A stretch of 64,000 nt of DNA from NCBI RefSeq assembly GCF_019393635.1, contig NC_057867.1, positions 59,228,492-59,292,491 on the forward strand, in the 5' to 3' direction. The translations under genes and the position numbers were made by a program. Position 1 is the first letter of the stretch, and each line of letters starts with the position of its first letter. The DNA comes from Dromiciops gliroides (lineage: Eukaryota; Chordata; Mammalia; Microbiotheria; Microbiotheriidae). Shown here in pieces: positions 10,840 through 21,489 of this stretch. The notes under the pieces were generated by a model that was not told the DNA's origin, made no database searches, and saw only the letters and a list, made by a program, of their open reading frames with translations.

Positions 10840-11015
10840 TAGAGGTCATCCTGTTTGATTCTCCTACTCTCTTATTTTGCAGCTGGGGAAATTGAAGCCA
10901 TAGAGGATAAGTAACTTGTCCAAGGTTACCATAGATAATGAGTGGAAAAGTTGGCAATTAAATCCAAGTCTACTGATTCTAAAGCTAGAACTTTTTCCAT
11001 TGAAGCAATATTACC
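10840..11015 (-). repeat. MIR, antisense
   Basis: The plus strand shows the antisense MIR order: 'ttgcagctggggaaattgaagcc', 'agtaacttgtccaagg', then 'aatccaagtctactgattc'. An old copy missing part of its 3' side. Confidence 0.65.
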
Positions 11016-11065
11016 TTGGTCAATGGTAAGGAGGAACTTGTGCATGATATAGGTTTCATGGCATT

Positions 11066-11440
11066 CAATTCAATGCAGCAAGCATTTATTAAGGCAGCGT
11101 GGTAGCTCAGTGGATAGATCACTGCACCTGGAGTCAGCAAGCCCCAAGTTCAAATATGGCCTCAGACCTTTAATAGCAAAGTGACTCTGAGCAAGTCAAC
11201 CCTATTCATCCTCAGTTTCTTCCTCTGTAAAATGGGGATAATTATAGCACCTACTTCCCAAGGCTGTTGTGAAGATCTAATGAGACAATATTTGTAAAGT
11301 GCTTTGCACAACGCCTGGCACATGGTACTTAATAAATGCTTGATTCTTTACTTATTTCCTTCCCTTACTATGTGTCAAGCACTGTGTGGCTATTAAGGAA
11401 ACATTGGGAGAAAAATGAAAGCAGTCCCTGCTTACATCCT
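11066..11440 (-). repeat. L2 3' end, antisense, split by a SINE
   Basis: 'agcaagcatttattaa' (11073-11089) and 'ctatgtgtcaagcactgtg' plus 'cagtccctgcttacatcctact' (11368-11444) are consecutive parts of one antisense L2 3' end. The intervening 11090-11366 is a younger sense SINE. Confidence 0.7.
11091..11365 (+). repeat. MIR/CORE-SINE inserted in L2
   Basis: The order is a head near 'gtggtagctcagtggatag', 'ggagtcagcaagcccc', 'cctcagtttcttcctctg', 'aaaatggggataatta', 'aatagcacctacttcc'-like sequence and 'cctggcacatggtacttaa'. It is complete and lies inside the antisense L2 3' end, so it is the younger of the two. Confidence 0.75.
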
Positions 11441-12158
11441 ACTGAGTATGTGTGTGTGTTTGTGTTTGCAGGGGGAGAAGGGAGAAATCAATCTGTTTTT
11501 TGTATTTAACAGATAGTCGAATACAAAATATACAAGAATATCTACATATAAATATATCTAAATATAAATCTAGATAAAAATATATGTAAACAAATAGAAA
11601 TATACAATATATAAACAGTAAATATAATGGAAACTGGTTAAATGCAAACTATATCAAAATGCAATGACAGTCAACAGAGAGTTAAATTCAAAATATATAA
11701 CAAGTAAATATAACAGAAATGGATTACTGAGGGAAATCATGGAATCTTTTCCTCTGGACAACTGCCTGAAGGCAGAGGATTAGCCAGATTTCTGTTGAGT
11801 GTCTCTTCTCTCTCCTTGGTGTCTATTTCTGGGAGTCCTTCGAGACAAAAATTCCTAGTATCCATTTGATGCTTTTTAATGTATTAGAATCTTTGTGACT
11901 TTCATTAATATTTAATTTTGGAAATGTGATTTCCAAAGTAGTCTGTTTATTTCCTCCTGTAACTGGTTAGCAGCCTGTCAGTTCCATCAAGTTGATAGAC
12001 ACGTTGTAAAAGCAGGCCATGGGACACTCCATATCACTGAATTAGAGAAATGGCAGATTCCCTGTTCCTTACTGATGAGTAGCATGTCAATTTCCATCAG
12101 CCTGTCTTGGCAGGTGGACATGGCCTTCAGGTTGCATTCCCGAACTCTATTGGATTTT
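11441..12158. other. AT-rich stretch, nothing recognised
   Basis: 11500-11710 is very AT-rich with loosely repeated TAAATATA/AATATAC units, probably a decayed microsatellite or LINE tail. The rest shows no gene or repeat I can support. Confidence 0.4.
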
Positions 12159-12160
12159 TG

Positions 12161-12192
<32 letters not shown>

Positions 12193-12202
12193 GGTGGTGG
12201 TA
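12159..12202. repeat. Compound (GTT)n(GGT)n microsatellite
   Basis: About six GTT units pass into about eight GGT units. Read on the minus strand this gives His and Gln runs in an 83-codon ORF (11987-12238), which I regard as an artefact of the repeat. Confidence 0.95.
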
Positions 12203-12640
12203 GTGCTCTAAAGGTACGGTAATGAGATTAATGAGCAAAGGGAGGAGTAAAATAGTTCATTAGTGTGTTCCCTTATAATGTCAGTGTGCTAGACAGAAGC
12301 CTGTTGTCAGCTCTGTTCAGACCTCCTTGTCAATATGGAAGGGTATAATCCATCTTAACCATCACCCAGAATAGGAGAAGCCGATAGATCTTCCCAAAGT
12401 GTACCTCAGTCATCATTTAATAAGACTGATGCTTTCCATTACCTAGGACTCTTAATGGACTGAACTTTGCATGAACCTTTGAATGCGTTTCTATATCTCT
12501 CTGTCTGTCTATCTAGGTGCTGTATTATCATCAAGCATTATATCTGTTTCTAATTTTAAAATGGTTAAAGAGACACCACATTAAAAAGTAGCTGATTCTC
12601 AGCTATTCAATCCCTATAGGTAGAATATCAGGATGTCATG
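12203..12640. other. Low-copy stretch
   Basis: No repeat or coding segment recognised. A short CTCTCTGTCTGTCTATCT pyrimidine patch lies at about 12497. Confidence 0.35.
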
Positions 12641-12644
12641 GAGG

Positions 12645-12822
12645 AGAGATTATTGTAATTTACAGAAGTCAGACCTGAGTTTAAATACCATCTTTGACTC
12701 TTACCAGCTATGTCCTCATGGGTAAATGACTTTACCTCTCTGAGCTTCCATTTTCTTCTCTATAAAATGGGAATAACGATGAATGCCTGTAATATCTATT
12801 TTGCAGTATTGTGAATCTCAAA
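12645..12822 (+). repeat. MIR, sense
   Basis: 'agacctgagtttaaatacc', 'accagctatgtcctcatgggtaaatgac' (in parts), 'cttctctataaaatggg' and 'aataacgatgaatgcctg' are in MIR order. The copy is interrupted at its 3' end by a WSINE at 12832. Confidence 0.65.
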
Positions 12823-12831
12823 TGGGATTTC

Positions 12832-13009
12832 TTTTTTTTTGTTGTTCTTGGTTTTTTTGTTGTGTTGTTTTTTTTTCGGGGCAATGAGGGTTAAGTGACT
12901 TGCCCAGGGTCACACAGATAGTGTCACATGTCTGAGGGTGGATTTGAACTCAGGTCCTCCTGAATCCAGGGCCGATGCTTTATCCACTGCAGCACCACCT
13001 AGCTGCCCC
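12832..13009 (-). repeat. WSINE1-type SINE with long T/G-rich tail
   Basis: Antisense copy ending in CACCTAGCTGCCCC. Its A-rich tail appears as about 60 bases of T with G interruptions at 12832-12877. TSD TGGGATTTC lies at 12823-12831 and 13010-13018. A small internal deletion removes part of the 'aagtgtcaagtg' region. Confidence 0.9.
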
Positions 13010-13029
13010 TGGGATTTCAAAAGTACATT

Positions 13030-13675
13030 GGAGACCTAAGGCTTGGGGATGACTACTGGATTTAGAATAGTGTAATGCACAATAAGGCTGAAAACATAAG
13101 TTGGGGCCACACTTGGAAAAGCTAAACGGAGGAGTCTGTATTTGATTCTACAGATAATTGCAGGTCATTACAGTTACTGAATATGGTCCAATCTGTGCCT
13201 AGGGAAAATCACATTGACAGCAATATGGAGTATGGACTAAAGTGAAAAAAGGGACTGCCTCAATTTCTCAAAATGATTAGGAAGCCATTGTGATAATCTA
13301 GGTGTTGGGTGATAAGGGCATGGACTAAAGTATTGGCCATGTGAGCAGAGATACAAGGGACGCTATGGAAGTATAAATGGCAAGATTTGACAACTGATTA
13401 GCTATGTGGATGGGGGATAGTAGGCTACAAAATCAGGAGACTTGGAAAGATGGTTATGGCTTCAACATAATTAAGGATATTTGAAAGAGGGAAGAGTTTT
13501 GAACAAAAGATAATGAGTTCTCTTTTGGATCTGTTTTGCTTGACTTGTCTCCAGAATATACAGTTTGAAATGTCCAATAGGCATTTGGTGATGTGAGAAT
13601 GACTTTAGGGGAGAGACTAGGACTTTATCTATAGATCTGGGTGTCATCTGCATAGGGATAATGATAATAATGATG
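13030..13675 (-). pseudogene. L2 ORF2 relic, antisense, with YADD motif
   Basis: The plus strand matches the complement of L2 ORF2 over 600 bp ('ggagtctgtatttgattc', 'aggaagccattg', 'tgtccaataggcattt'). On the minus strand, 13654-13628 reads Tyr-Ala-Asp-Asp-Thr-Gln-Ile-Tyr-Arg, the reverse-transcriptase catalytic motif, followed at once by a TAA stop. Further stops and indels make it non-functional. It continues at 14305 beyond inserted SINEs. Confidence 0.8.
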
Positions 13676-13677
13676 GA

Positions 13678-14098
13678 GGCAGCTAGGTTGCTCAGTGGAT
13701 AGAACACTGGGTCTGGAGTCAGGAAGACTTGAGTTCAAATTTGGCCTCAGACACTTACTAGCTGTGTGACCCTGGACAAGTCACTTAACTTCTGGGTGCT
13801 TTAATCTACTGGAGAAGGAACTGTCAAAGCACTCCAGTATCTTTGCCAAGAAAACAACACAGAAAATATTGAACTTCATTTTTTTTGGTAGGGCAATGAG
13901 GGTTAAGTAACTTGCCCAGGGTCATACAGCTAGTAAGTGTCAAGTGTCTGAGGCCAGATTTGAGCTCAGGTCCTCCTGAATCCAGGGCCGGTGCTCTATC
14001 CACTGCGCCACCTAGCTGCCCCAAAACAGACAATATTGACATGCTATGGTCCACAGGGTCACAGAGAGTCAGACAGGACTGAATGACTGAACAATGGT
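13678..14098 (+). repeat. RTE-tailed CORE-SINE split by WSINE1
   Basis: The head 'ggcagctaggttgctcagtgg' (part) to 'gccaagaaaacaac' lies at 13678-13860. The rest of the tail ('tgctatggtccacagggtc', 'agagtcagacaggac') lies at 14040-14098. A WSINE at 13873-14025 separates the two halves. Confidence 0.8.
13873..14025 (-). repeat. WSINE1-type SINE nested in RTE-tailed SINE
   Basis: Antisense, full length. TSD is about 14 bp with one mismatch (ACAGAAAATATTGA at 13859-13872, ACAGACAATATTGA at 14026-14039). It is the youngest layer of a three-deep nest: L2, then CORE-SINE, then WSINE1. Confidence 0.9.
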
Positions 14099-14101
14099 AA
14101 C

Positions 14102-14300
14102 AGTAATAATAGCTAAGATTTATATAGCACTTACTATGTTCCAGGTACTTCACTATGTAAACTCATTAAAATTATTCTCTCATTTAATCCTCATAACAAA
14201 TCTGCGAGGTAGGTGCTATTATGATCCCCATTTTACAGATGAGGAAACTGAGGCAAAAGGTGGTTAAATAACTTGCCCAGTGTCAAACAGCTGGTAAGTT
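14102..14300 (-). repeat. MIR, antisense
   Basis: 'taatagctaagatttata', 'tctcatttaatcctcataac', 'ccccattttacagatgagg', 'aactgaggcaaaagg', 'taacttgcccagtgtc' form the complete antisense MIR order. It sits next to the RTE-tailed SINE inside the split L2. Confidence 0.85.
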
Positions 14301-14304
14301 TCTG

Positions 14305-14600
14305 GACCTATGAGGTTACTGAGAATGTGGAGGGAGAAGAGGAGTGAGCCTAGGACATATCCTTTGTAGAATGCTCAGTCTGGGACAGTGATCTGGATGA
14401 TGACCTAGCAGCAATGGAGACTGAGGAGAAGGATTCAGAGAAGTAGGAGGGAAATCAGGAGCAAGGAGTATCATGGAAGCCCAGAGAAGAGAAAGTATAC
14501 AGGAGGAGAGGGTGGTCCATAGCATCAGATGCAGTAGACATGTTGAGAAGGATGAGAACTAAACAAAGCCCGTGGGATCTGGCAGATAAATACAGGGTAG
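14305..14600 (-). pseudogene. L2 ORF2 relic, antisense, continuation
   Basis: Continues the L2 left at 13675, further toward its 5' side: 'gtggagggagaagaggag', 'gcaatggagactgaggag', 'gtatacaggaggagaggg', 'catgttgagaaggatgag'. The gap between the two halves is fully explained by inserted SINEs. Confidence 0.75.
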
Positions 14601-15448
14601 AAAAAGGTAAAAATCATGTGGCACAAAGTACCTGCTTGTTTTCATTTGCCTGCTTTCATGTAGTTTCTTTTGTTTTCAGTGTAGAAGGCAGAGTTCCAAA
14701 CTCCATTTTGGGAAACACTGAGCTATCCCACCAGGCTATTGCAGACATTTTTTTTCTAATCGTGCTCCATAGGGTTTGGTTCTCTCCCTGACGAACGTTA
14801 CATAGGATGGACAGGCTGATGGCTTACATAGATGGGATACAGTATACACCATTAGAAGGAGGATTCACAAGGATAAGAACATAAATATCTAGGGGTGTAT
14901 TGGATAATAATTACAATAACAACAATAATAATAACAACATGATGATGATAAGCATTTGTTGTGACTTGAGCATTTCCAAAGCAAATTCATGCACAGTACC
15001 TTATTTTATCCTGACTGAAAGCTAGAATAAATCCAACTGAATAGCCAAATAGAATAACTAAAGAATTAACTCAATTCTTAGACTTTATGATAAAAGAGGT
15101 GCTTTTCAACTTCCATCCTTCAGACACAGTAGGATTCCAGCATTTATGACCACCATATTTGGGCTCTACCATCACAGTCCTAATTGTGCCCAGCCTAGTA
15201 GAAATAGAATGATTGAGAACAAAGATAAAAGGAGCCACAGATGGGACATTGCACACATAGAGTCTGTGCTAGTTCCATACTAGGGATTACATAGTTTTGA
15301 GGACACTGAAGTATCAGTTCACAAACTATGTGAATACCAAAAGTTCTGGGGGTGTTATAATTGAAGTTGTCATCCTTGTTGTCATCATTCTTATCAATTT
15401 TGCCCATCACCAGAAAGTAAGGAATGTCCATTGAGGCCCAAAGGCACA
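14601..15448. other. Low-copy stretch
   Basis: A degenerate AAC/AAT/ATG triplet patch (14906-14955) may be the end of a MIR. Nothing else is recognised. The ORF at 15195-15605 minus runs into a WSINE and is not a gene. Confidence 0.35.
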
Positions 15449-15460
15449 TCCTCCTGTGTT

Positions 15461-15623
15461 GGTTTTTTGTTTTGTTTTTGTTTTTGTGGGGCAATGAGGG
15501 GGAAGTGACTTGCCCAGGGTCACTCACACAGCTATTAAGTGTCAAGTGTCTGAGGCCAGATTTGAACTCAGGTCCTCCTGAATCCAGGGCCAGTGCTTTA
15601 TCCACGGTGCCACCTAGCTGTCC
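15461..15623 (-). repeat. WSINE1-type SINE
   Basis: Antisense copy. TSD TCCTCCTGTGTT at 15449-15460 and 15624-15635, perfect over 12 bp. It carries an extra 'ctca' within the CORE region near 15525 and a T/G tail at 15461-15486. Confidence 0.92.
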
Positions 15624-15635
15624 TCCTCCTGTGTT

Positions 15636-17460
15636 TTTTTAAAGGTATATGGAGCCTAAGGCTAATTTCCAGCTTTTCTCTCTCCCAGTTACCATCTAGT
15701 ACAGCATTCACAGAGTTTTCTATCCACAGGGACTTTTGGAACTTAGAAAGAATCGCTTTTTTGGATTCCTCATACTTTTTCTCTGCTAAATGTGAAACTC
15801 ATATTTTTCCTATTGCCCTTTACACGTGTTTTCCCATCTTTCTTTGTAATGATTAAACCAAAACAGAGCCACAACAAGAAAAGGGGTTGAACCAAGTACT
15901 GAGCTAAATCTAAGAGTTTATGGAGGACAAAATAGTGAAATTAAATTTATTTACAATACTAGGAACAGTACATAGGAGTGATACCTCCATCTAAGTCTTG
16001 ATATCGTATTTCAAAGGAACTCTTGCCAAAACCCACAACAACCCATTTTATCTAATTAGTTCTCAAGGAGTTCTTTCAAAGTCTTAATTTCTAGGACTCA
16101 GATGCAAGCTTATATTTTAATTATGAAAGAAATTGAACTTAAAAAAACTTGCAGACAAATGGAATAATCCATCATAGTTTCTTACAGGAGAGTTTTTCAG
16201 TGGCAGAGACTGGATGGAAAACTCTCCAACTGCACTGATAAAAGGAGTTCTAATCCCCTTCTCACTTCCTACCCCTCCTAAAAGCAAAGAAACCAACCTC
16301 TGTTTTATAGTGTAAAGCTCTTGGTCTGTGTCTTAAATTGTTATTATTTTTAAGTTGCATATAAAGATAGTTTTCAACATTTGTTTTCATAAGGTTGTGT
16401 CCTAAATTATGCATGTGCTTGGATGGGTTAGGAAAAAAACACCACATACACACAAAGCCCTTACAGGGAGAGGCCAAGACAAGTATGTAGAAGAGGATTC
16501 TGGAGCTTATTGTCACCTCTGGTGAGGAACTCACACAAATACAGCCAGCTTGGGAGGGAGTCAAGAGTGGAATAAAGAAGATCCAGCTCTCCAAATGAAG
16601 CATAGAAAGGGTTGTTTCTAAGACCCTAAGGAAATATATTAGGCCACCTACACATTAAATGGTATGTCGACCATCAGGCAAGGAACAAGCCACAGGTAAT
16701 ATGATAGAGTGGTTCAAGTTAGCGCCCTGGGCCACAAGGCACAAAGTCCAGATTTGCTCCCTCGTATTAGCCCTGGAAACCAGAACATTGATATAGGATA
16801 ATTTCCTCTTCTACATGGGAATTTATATTCTATACCAAATACTTGCAAACTCATCTAGCCGAGAAAGGGGATTTAAAAGTAGAATCATAGCTATAAAGCT
16901 GTTCGTGTCATAGAAAAAGGAACCAGATTTCTTTGAAACTGAATCTTTTCTTCTACTTAGTGCTGTTTGAATGGGATTTTAATTGAATTTGATTTTCTTT
17001 GAAGAATTAAGGAAAATTATTTGAGTACTTTCCTCAGCCCTACAGTGGATGTAGAATCTAGCCAGAGGAGATTACTTATTATTTACTCCACCATACTGGG
17101 ATAGAATTTGATATTAGGATAAATCTGATTGACTTAGGACCCTCAAATAAGGTTCATTACCAAAGATCTCTAAGTCTCTGCAACCCACTTGCATAATATA
17201 TTGTAACATCTTATTTTGCAATCATATATATTACATAGAATGTGATAGGAACCCTTTAAATCAGATTCTGTACTTTTAGAAAAAATAACCAATTACAGTG
17301 TTTTTATATCTTGAAGAAAATATTGTACATACCACCTCATGTTTGTTTCATGAACAATATGGCTAAATAAAACAGGAATATTTAATTTTTTAAGAACTAA
17401 GACTTTAAATCTCAGTTCAACATACAGTAATTATTGCACTAAAATAAAGACAGTTTAAAT
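15636..17460. other. 1.8 kb low-copy stretch
   Basis: No mobile element recognised over 1.8 kb, the longest such gap in the first 30 kb. One inverted pair, GGAGAGTTTTTC (16187-16198) against GAAAACTCTCC (16217-16227), could form a short hairpin. No exon with splice sites was recognised. Confidence 0.35.
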
Positions 17461-17464
17461 AAGA

Positions 17465-18171
17465 CATAGCTCTGCCCACAAGAAGCTAACAATCTAATGG
17501 GGGGGGAGATAATAGCACAAACAACTCTAATGCACAATTGTATATGTTTATGTTCCTTAGGGAACAAATTGATTTCAGAGGTCTTTGCAGGAAAGTCATT
17601 TGTGATAGGAAGACCTTCCTAGAAGAAGTGGCATTTGGGTTGGGCTTTAAAAGAATTCAGAAGATAAAGGTGGGGAATGAGGTCATTTTAGTCATATGGA
17701 ATTACTTGAGTAAAGGTGTTAGAGGCTATATTGGGGGACAGAAAGTTGACCAGTTTAGTTAGAACATAAAGTGTATACCAAATACAAGGAAACCTTGAAG
17801 GGGAAAGCACTAGCATCTGAGAAAACCATGGCAGCCTTCATGTAGAAGCTATCTTGAAGGAAACTCAGGATTCCAGGAAGCAGAGGTAAGTACAACACAA
17901 AGATACAGAGAAGAGAGATGGAGCATCATGTGGGAGGAGTAGAAAGTAGACTGATATGACTGGACTGTGAAAAATGTCAAGGGGAGTAATGTGTACATAG
18001 ATTGGGAAAGTAGGAAGGCACATTGGTTGTAAATAATTTTAAATGTACACAGATTAGTTTATATTTGATCCTAGCTATAATTAGGATTTAATGGAAGATA
18101 TTGTATATGGAACTCGGTAAAATAGTAATATAGGTAGACTGGTGCTTCAGGAAAATTATTTTGGCACCTGT
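17465..18171 (-). pseudogene. L2 LINE, antisense, 3' part
   Basis: Starts with 'agaagctaacaatctaatgg', the antisense L2 3' end. It passes through 'gaaagtcatttgtgatagg', 'tggcatttgggttgggc' and 'gtagactgatatgactgg', and stops at 'ttggcacctgtgcag' where a solo LTR is inserted. The same L2 resumes at 18619. Confidence 0.75.
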
Positions 18172-18175
18172 GCAG

Positions 18176-18614
18176 TGTGATGAAATAATGAGATTTAGCA
18201 GATACTCAAAGACCCACCTGGAGATTAATCTAGACTGAATCAAGTGAGAGTGATTAACTGCTGATTAGCCTACTTCAAGTTAACTGGACACCTTGAGAAC
18301 ACCTTCAGAACCAATGGATTTGGCTGACACCAACCAATCACCTTGAAGCAGTGTGTAAGGACCGCCTCCGTTCCAGACCTATAAAAAGCTTCCACAATCA
18401 GTTTGCTGGAGAGAGTGTGTGATTGAAGCAGGCTTGTGGCAGAGGACTTGAGGAAGAACCAGACCAGGCTGGAACTCTAGGCTAAATAGACTTTTTTCTT
18501 AACTTTCTGAACTCCATGGGAATATCTGTATGCTTTAATAAATGTTTAATGCCCAAGGACTGGTGCTAAAGATTCTAATTTAAGGTGACCACAATTTAGA
18601 TTTTAAACATCACA
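18176..18614 (+). mobile_element. Solo endogenous retroviral LTR
   Basis: 439 bp that begins TGTGATG and ends CATCACA, exact inverted complements of each other. It is flanked by GCAG at 18172-18175 and 18615-18618, a 4-bp target duplication usual for gammaretrovirus-like (class I) elements. A TATAAAAA box lies at 18380-18387 and an AATAAA signal at 18537-18542, giving a plausible U3-R-U5 layout on the plus strand. It interrupts an antisense L2 whose halves join exactly across it. No gag, pol or env sequence is present, as expected after recombination between two LTRs. Confidence 0.85.
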
Positions 18615-18618
18615 GCAG

Positions 18619-19003
18619 AGAATGGTTTGGAGTGGCAGAGACTTGAGGCAGAGGAACTAATTAGGAAGTGACTTACAGGAGAGAGGTGATGAGGGTCTGA
18701 ATTATTATTATTACTTAACTTTTCTAGCATCAGTTTCTTCATCTGCAAAATGAAGGACTTGGATTAATTGATCTTTCTAAGCTCCTTTCTACCTCTAGAA
18801 GACTATGACCTGGTATAGCCATTCAGCCAGGCAGTAAGGCAATAAGAATTATGAACAATGGATTGGAGGAAGAAGAGAGTAACTGTGCGTAAATCTTTCA
18901 GAATGCCAGGATGTAGGATGGGAGCAATGGGAATAGAGAGGAAGGGATCCATTCAAGAGATGTTGCAAAGGTAGAAGCAACAGGACTCAGTGAATGATTA
19001 CCT
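18619..19003 (-). pseudogene. L2 LINE, antisense, second part
   Basis: Resumes at 'gcagagaatggtttgg' and 'gcagagacttgaggcag', the part of L2 next to that ended at 18171. It is itself broken by a MIR-like piece at 18702-18830, then continues ('attcaagagatgttgcaaagg') up to the WSINE at 19017. Confidence 0.7.
18702..18830 (+). repeat. MIR3-like insertion in L2
   Basis: 'catcagtttcttcatctgc', 'aaaatgaaggacttgg' and 'ctcctttctacctctag' follow MIR3 order in the sense direction. Both flanks are L2. Confidence 0.55.
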
Positions 19004-19016
19004 AGGTGTAATTTTT

Positions 19017-19159
19017 GTGTGTGAGGCAATTGGGGTTAAGTGACTTGCCCAGGGTCACAGAGCTAGTAAGTGTCAAGTGTCTGAGGCCAGATTTGAACTC
19101 AGGTCCTCCTGAATCCAGGGCCAGTACTTCATCCACTACGCCACCTAGCTGCCCCCATA
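19017..19159 (-). repeat. WSINE1-type SINE nested in L2
   Basis: Antisense copy. TSD AGGTGTAATTTTT at 19004-19016 and the same with one extra A at 19160-19173. Short T/G tail. The L2 continues directly on the far side at 19174. Confidence 0.92.
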
Positions 19160-19173
19160 AGGTGTAAATTTTT

Positions 19174-19340
19174 GATTAGGAGAAGGGAGAAGGAAGAATC
19201 AAAGATGAATACTTGGATTAATGGGAGATTGAGGGAAGGGTGTTGCCTTTGACAGAAATAACAAAGTCATAAAAGGAAGAAACTTTTGGGAGAAAACTTG
19301 GTTTTACACATATAGATTGAGTTTGAGGTGATAGTACTAC
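19174..19340 (-). pseudogene. L2 LINE, antisense, third part
   Basis: 'tttttgattaggagaagg', 'aatcaaagatgaatac' and 'gattgagtttgaggtg' continue the L2. After this the sequence passes into an old antisense L1. Confidence 0.6.
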
Positions 19341-19866
19341 CATATGATGCTGTGTTTTATGTTTTTTAAAAAAATATTTTCTATTTTTTTCTATCTATAT
19401 TCCTCTTTCCATTTTCATTCTTAGATGTCCTTAGAATGACCTTGCCTAGTTTACTATCTTTCCAAGCTTGCTTTTACATGTTCATTTTTCAATTAATAAG
19501 TATTTATTTTCTCTCCCTTGTAACAAATTTCACAGGGAAGCAAAACAAACTCCCACATGCCCAAAAATGTATGTATCCTTCTGCATATCGAATCTATTAC
19601 CTCTCTATCAGGAGGAGGGTAGCATACTAAAGCACTATCAGTACTGTGGAATTATAGTTGATCATTGCACTAAGCAGAGTTCCTAAGTCTTGCAAAGTTT
19701 TTTTTTTCTTGACAATATTGTTGTCATTGTATAAATTGCGCTCCTCATTCTTCTCATTTAATTCTACATTTAATTCATACAATTCTTTCCAATTTTCTCT
19801 GAAACTATCTCTTTCATAATTTTGTACAGTACAATAGAATTCCATTGCATTGAAATGCCATCATTT

Positions 19867-20696
19867 CGTTGGAGAAGCTGTGGAAAAAATTGGAACACTG
19901 ATGCATTGTTGGTGGAGCTGTGAACTGATCCAACCATTCTGGAGAGCAATCTGGAAGTATGCCCAAAGGGCTATGAAGCTGTGCATATTCTTTGACCCAG
20001 CAATACCACTATTAAGTCTTTTTCCCAAAGAGATCATACAAAAGGGGAAAGGACCCATATGTACAAAAATATTTATAGCTGCTCTTTTTGTAGTGGCAAG
20101 GAATTGGAAATTGAGGGGATAACCATCAAATTGGGGAATGGCTGAACACGTTATGGTATATGAATGTAATGGAATACTATTGTTCTGTAAAAAACTATGA
20201 GCAGGAGGATCTCAGAGAAACCTGGAAGGACTTACATGAACTGATGCTGAGTGAGAGGAGCAGAACCAGGAGAACATTGTACACAGTATCAATAACATTG
20301 TGTGTTGATCATCTGTGATAGATTTGACTCTTCTCAGCAATACAATGGTCCAAGATATTCCAAAGGCCTCATGATGGAAAATGCTCTCCAAATCCAGAAA
20401 AAAAAGAACTGTGGAATCTAGATGCAGATTGAACTATTTCTATTTTTTTGTTGTTCTTTTTTGAGGTTTTTCCCTTTTGCTCTAATTCTACTTTCACAGC
20501 ATGAGTAATGCAGAAATATGTTTAATGTGATTGCACATATATAACCTATATCTGATTGCTTGCTGTCTTGTGGAGGGGGGAGGGAGTGGAGGGAGGGAGA
20601 AATATTTGAAACTAGAAATCTTATAAAAACAAATGTTGAAAACTATCTCTACATGTAACCAAAAAATAATAAAATACTTTTATGATTTAAGAAAAG
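19867..20696 (+). mobile_element. 5'-truncated L1 (ORF2 end plus 3' UTR)
   Basis: 830 bp starting inside the ORF2 carboxyl region and ending in an A-rich tail (20660-20696). TSDs GAAATGCCATCATTT (19852-19866) and the same with one mismatch (20697-20711) prove one target-primed insertion. The 3' UTR includes a G-rich GGAGGGGGGAGGGAGTGGAGG-type patch near 20573 and the 'gagaacattgtacacagta' block. Confidence 0.9.
19868..20122 (+). pseudogene. L1 ORF2 carboxyl-terminal relic
   Basis: About 84 codons with L1 ORF2 features: CWW-C motif (MHCWWSCELIQPFW), the FDPAIPLL motif, PKE, and FIAALFVVARNWK. An in-frame TAA falls at 20120-20122. Next to it an extra A (near 20130) puts the rest of the coding end out of frame. 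In the family this segment is the cysteine-containing C-terminal domain. Both lesions postdate or accompanied insertion, so no product is made. Confidence 0.8.
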
Positions 20697-20929
20697 GAAA
20701 TACCATCATTTTTCAGTGATTTTCCCAGTTTATGGGCACCCCCTCAGTTTCTAGGTCTACATCACTACTAAAAGAGCTGCTGTAAATATTTTTGTACATT
20801 TGGGACCTTTTCCTCTTTCTTTGATCTTTTTTGCGAATATAGCCTACATGCCCAATTTAGTAATTTTGGGGGAATGGTTCCAAACTACTTTTCAGAATGA
20901 CTTTCATGTGATGACATATTATAGACAGC

Positions 20930-21440
20930 TGGAGAGGGGAGATTTAGGAGCATCGGCATAGGCATGGCAGTTGAAATCGTGGTAATGAATGACTTTGCCA
21001 ATAGGGAGAGTAAAGATTAATAAGAAGTCCTTAACCAGGAGCTTGGAGGGCCCCAACTGAAGGTGCTGGGGAAAGACTGAGGGAGCAATGAATGAGACAG
21101 AGAGAGGAGGAAGAAGCAGTGGGAGAGTTTCTAGAAAAAACTAGCAGATTGTAGTATCTATGAAGGCTAGAGAGAAGAGAATATTAACTAGGAAAGGGTG
21201 GCAAACAATGCCAAATCATAGGTCAAGGGAAATTATTGAAAAGAGGATACTGAATTTAGTGATTAGGAATTATGGGACATTTGGGAAAGCAGTTTCTGTA
21301 GAGCCATGGGAGAAGATGCCAGTTTATAAGGGGGTGAGGAAAGAGTGGGTGGTAAGAAGTGAGGGAATTAAATATAGCCAGCTTTGATCAACAAGTTTGC
21401 TAGTGAAAGGGAGGAGTGACATAGGCCACTCTCTAGATAA
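20930..21440 (-). pseudogene. L2 LINE, antisense, fourth part
   Basis: 'ctggagaggggagattta', 'gtatctatgaaggctagag', 'gcaaacaatgccaaatc' and 'gaaagggaggagtgacat' follow the antisense L2 ORF2 order upstream of the previous parts. It is cut by a CORE-SINE at 21490. Confidence 0.65.
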
Positions 21441-21489
21441 TAGGAGCAAATGGGGCCTTTGTTTTTAAACAACTTGTGAGATCTGGGTA

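Larger units (their letters stand above)
19360..20925 (-). pseudogene. Old antisense L1 3' region, split by younger L1
   Basis: 19360-19866 and 20697-20925 together read as an antisense L1-like 3' region ('caatagaattccattgc' at 19832 and 'aagagctgctgtaaatattttt' at 20768 in pieces). A sense L1 sits between them with a 15-bp TSD. The host copy is highly diverged. Confidence 0.6.

Noticed and set aside
11987..12238. ORF with poly-His/poly-Gln
   Set aside because: Produced by the (GTT)n(GGT)n microsatellite read on the minus strand.
15195..15605. 136-codon minus-strand ORF
   Set aside because: Its first third is translated WSINE1; the same peptide pattern recurs at every antisense or sense WSINE in the window.
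19850..20122. Stand-alone 90-codon gene
   Set aside because: Residues match the L1 ORF2 carboxyl end and the insertion edges are defined by a 15-bp TSD; the first six codons are target sequence.
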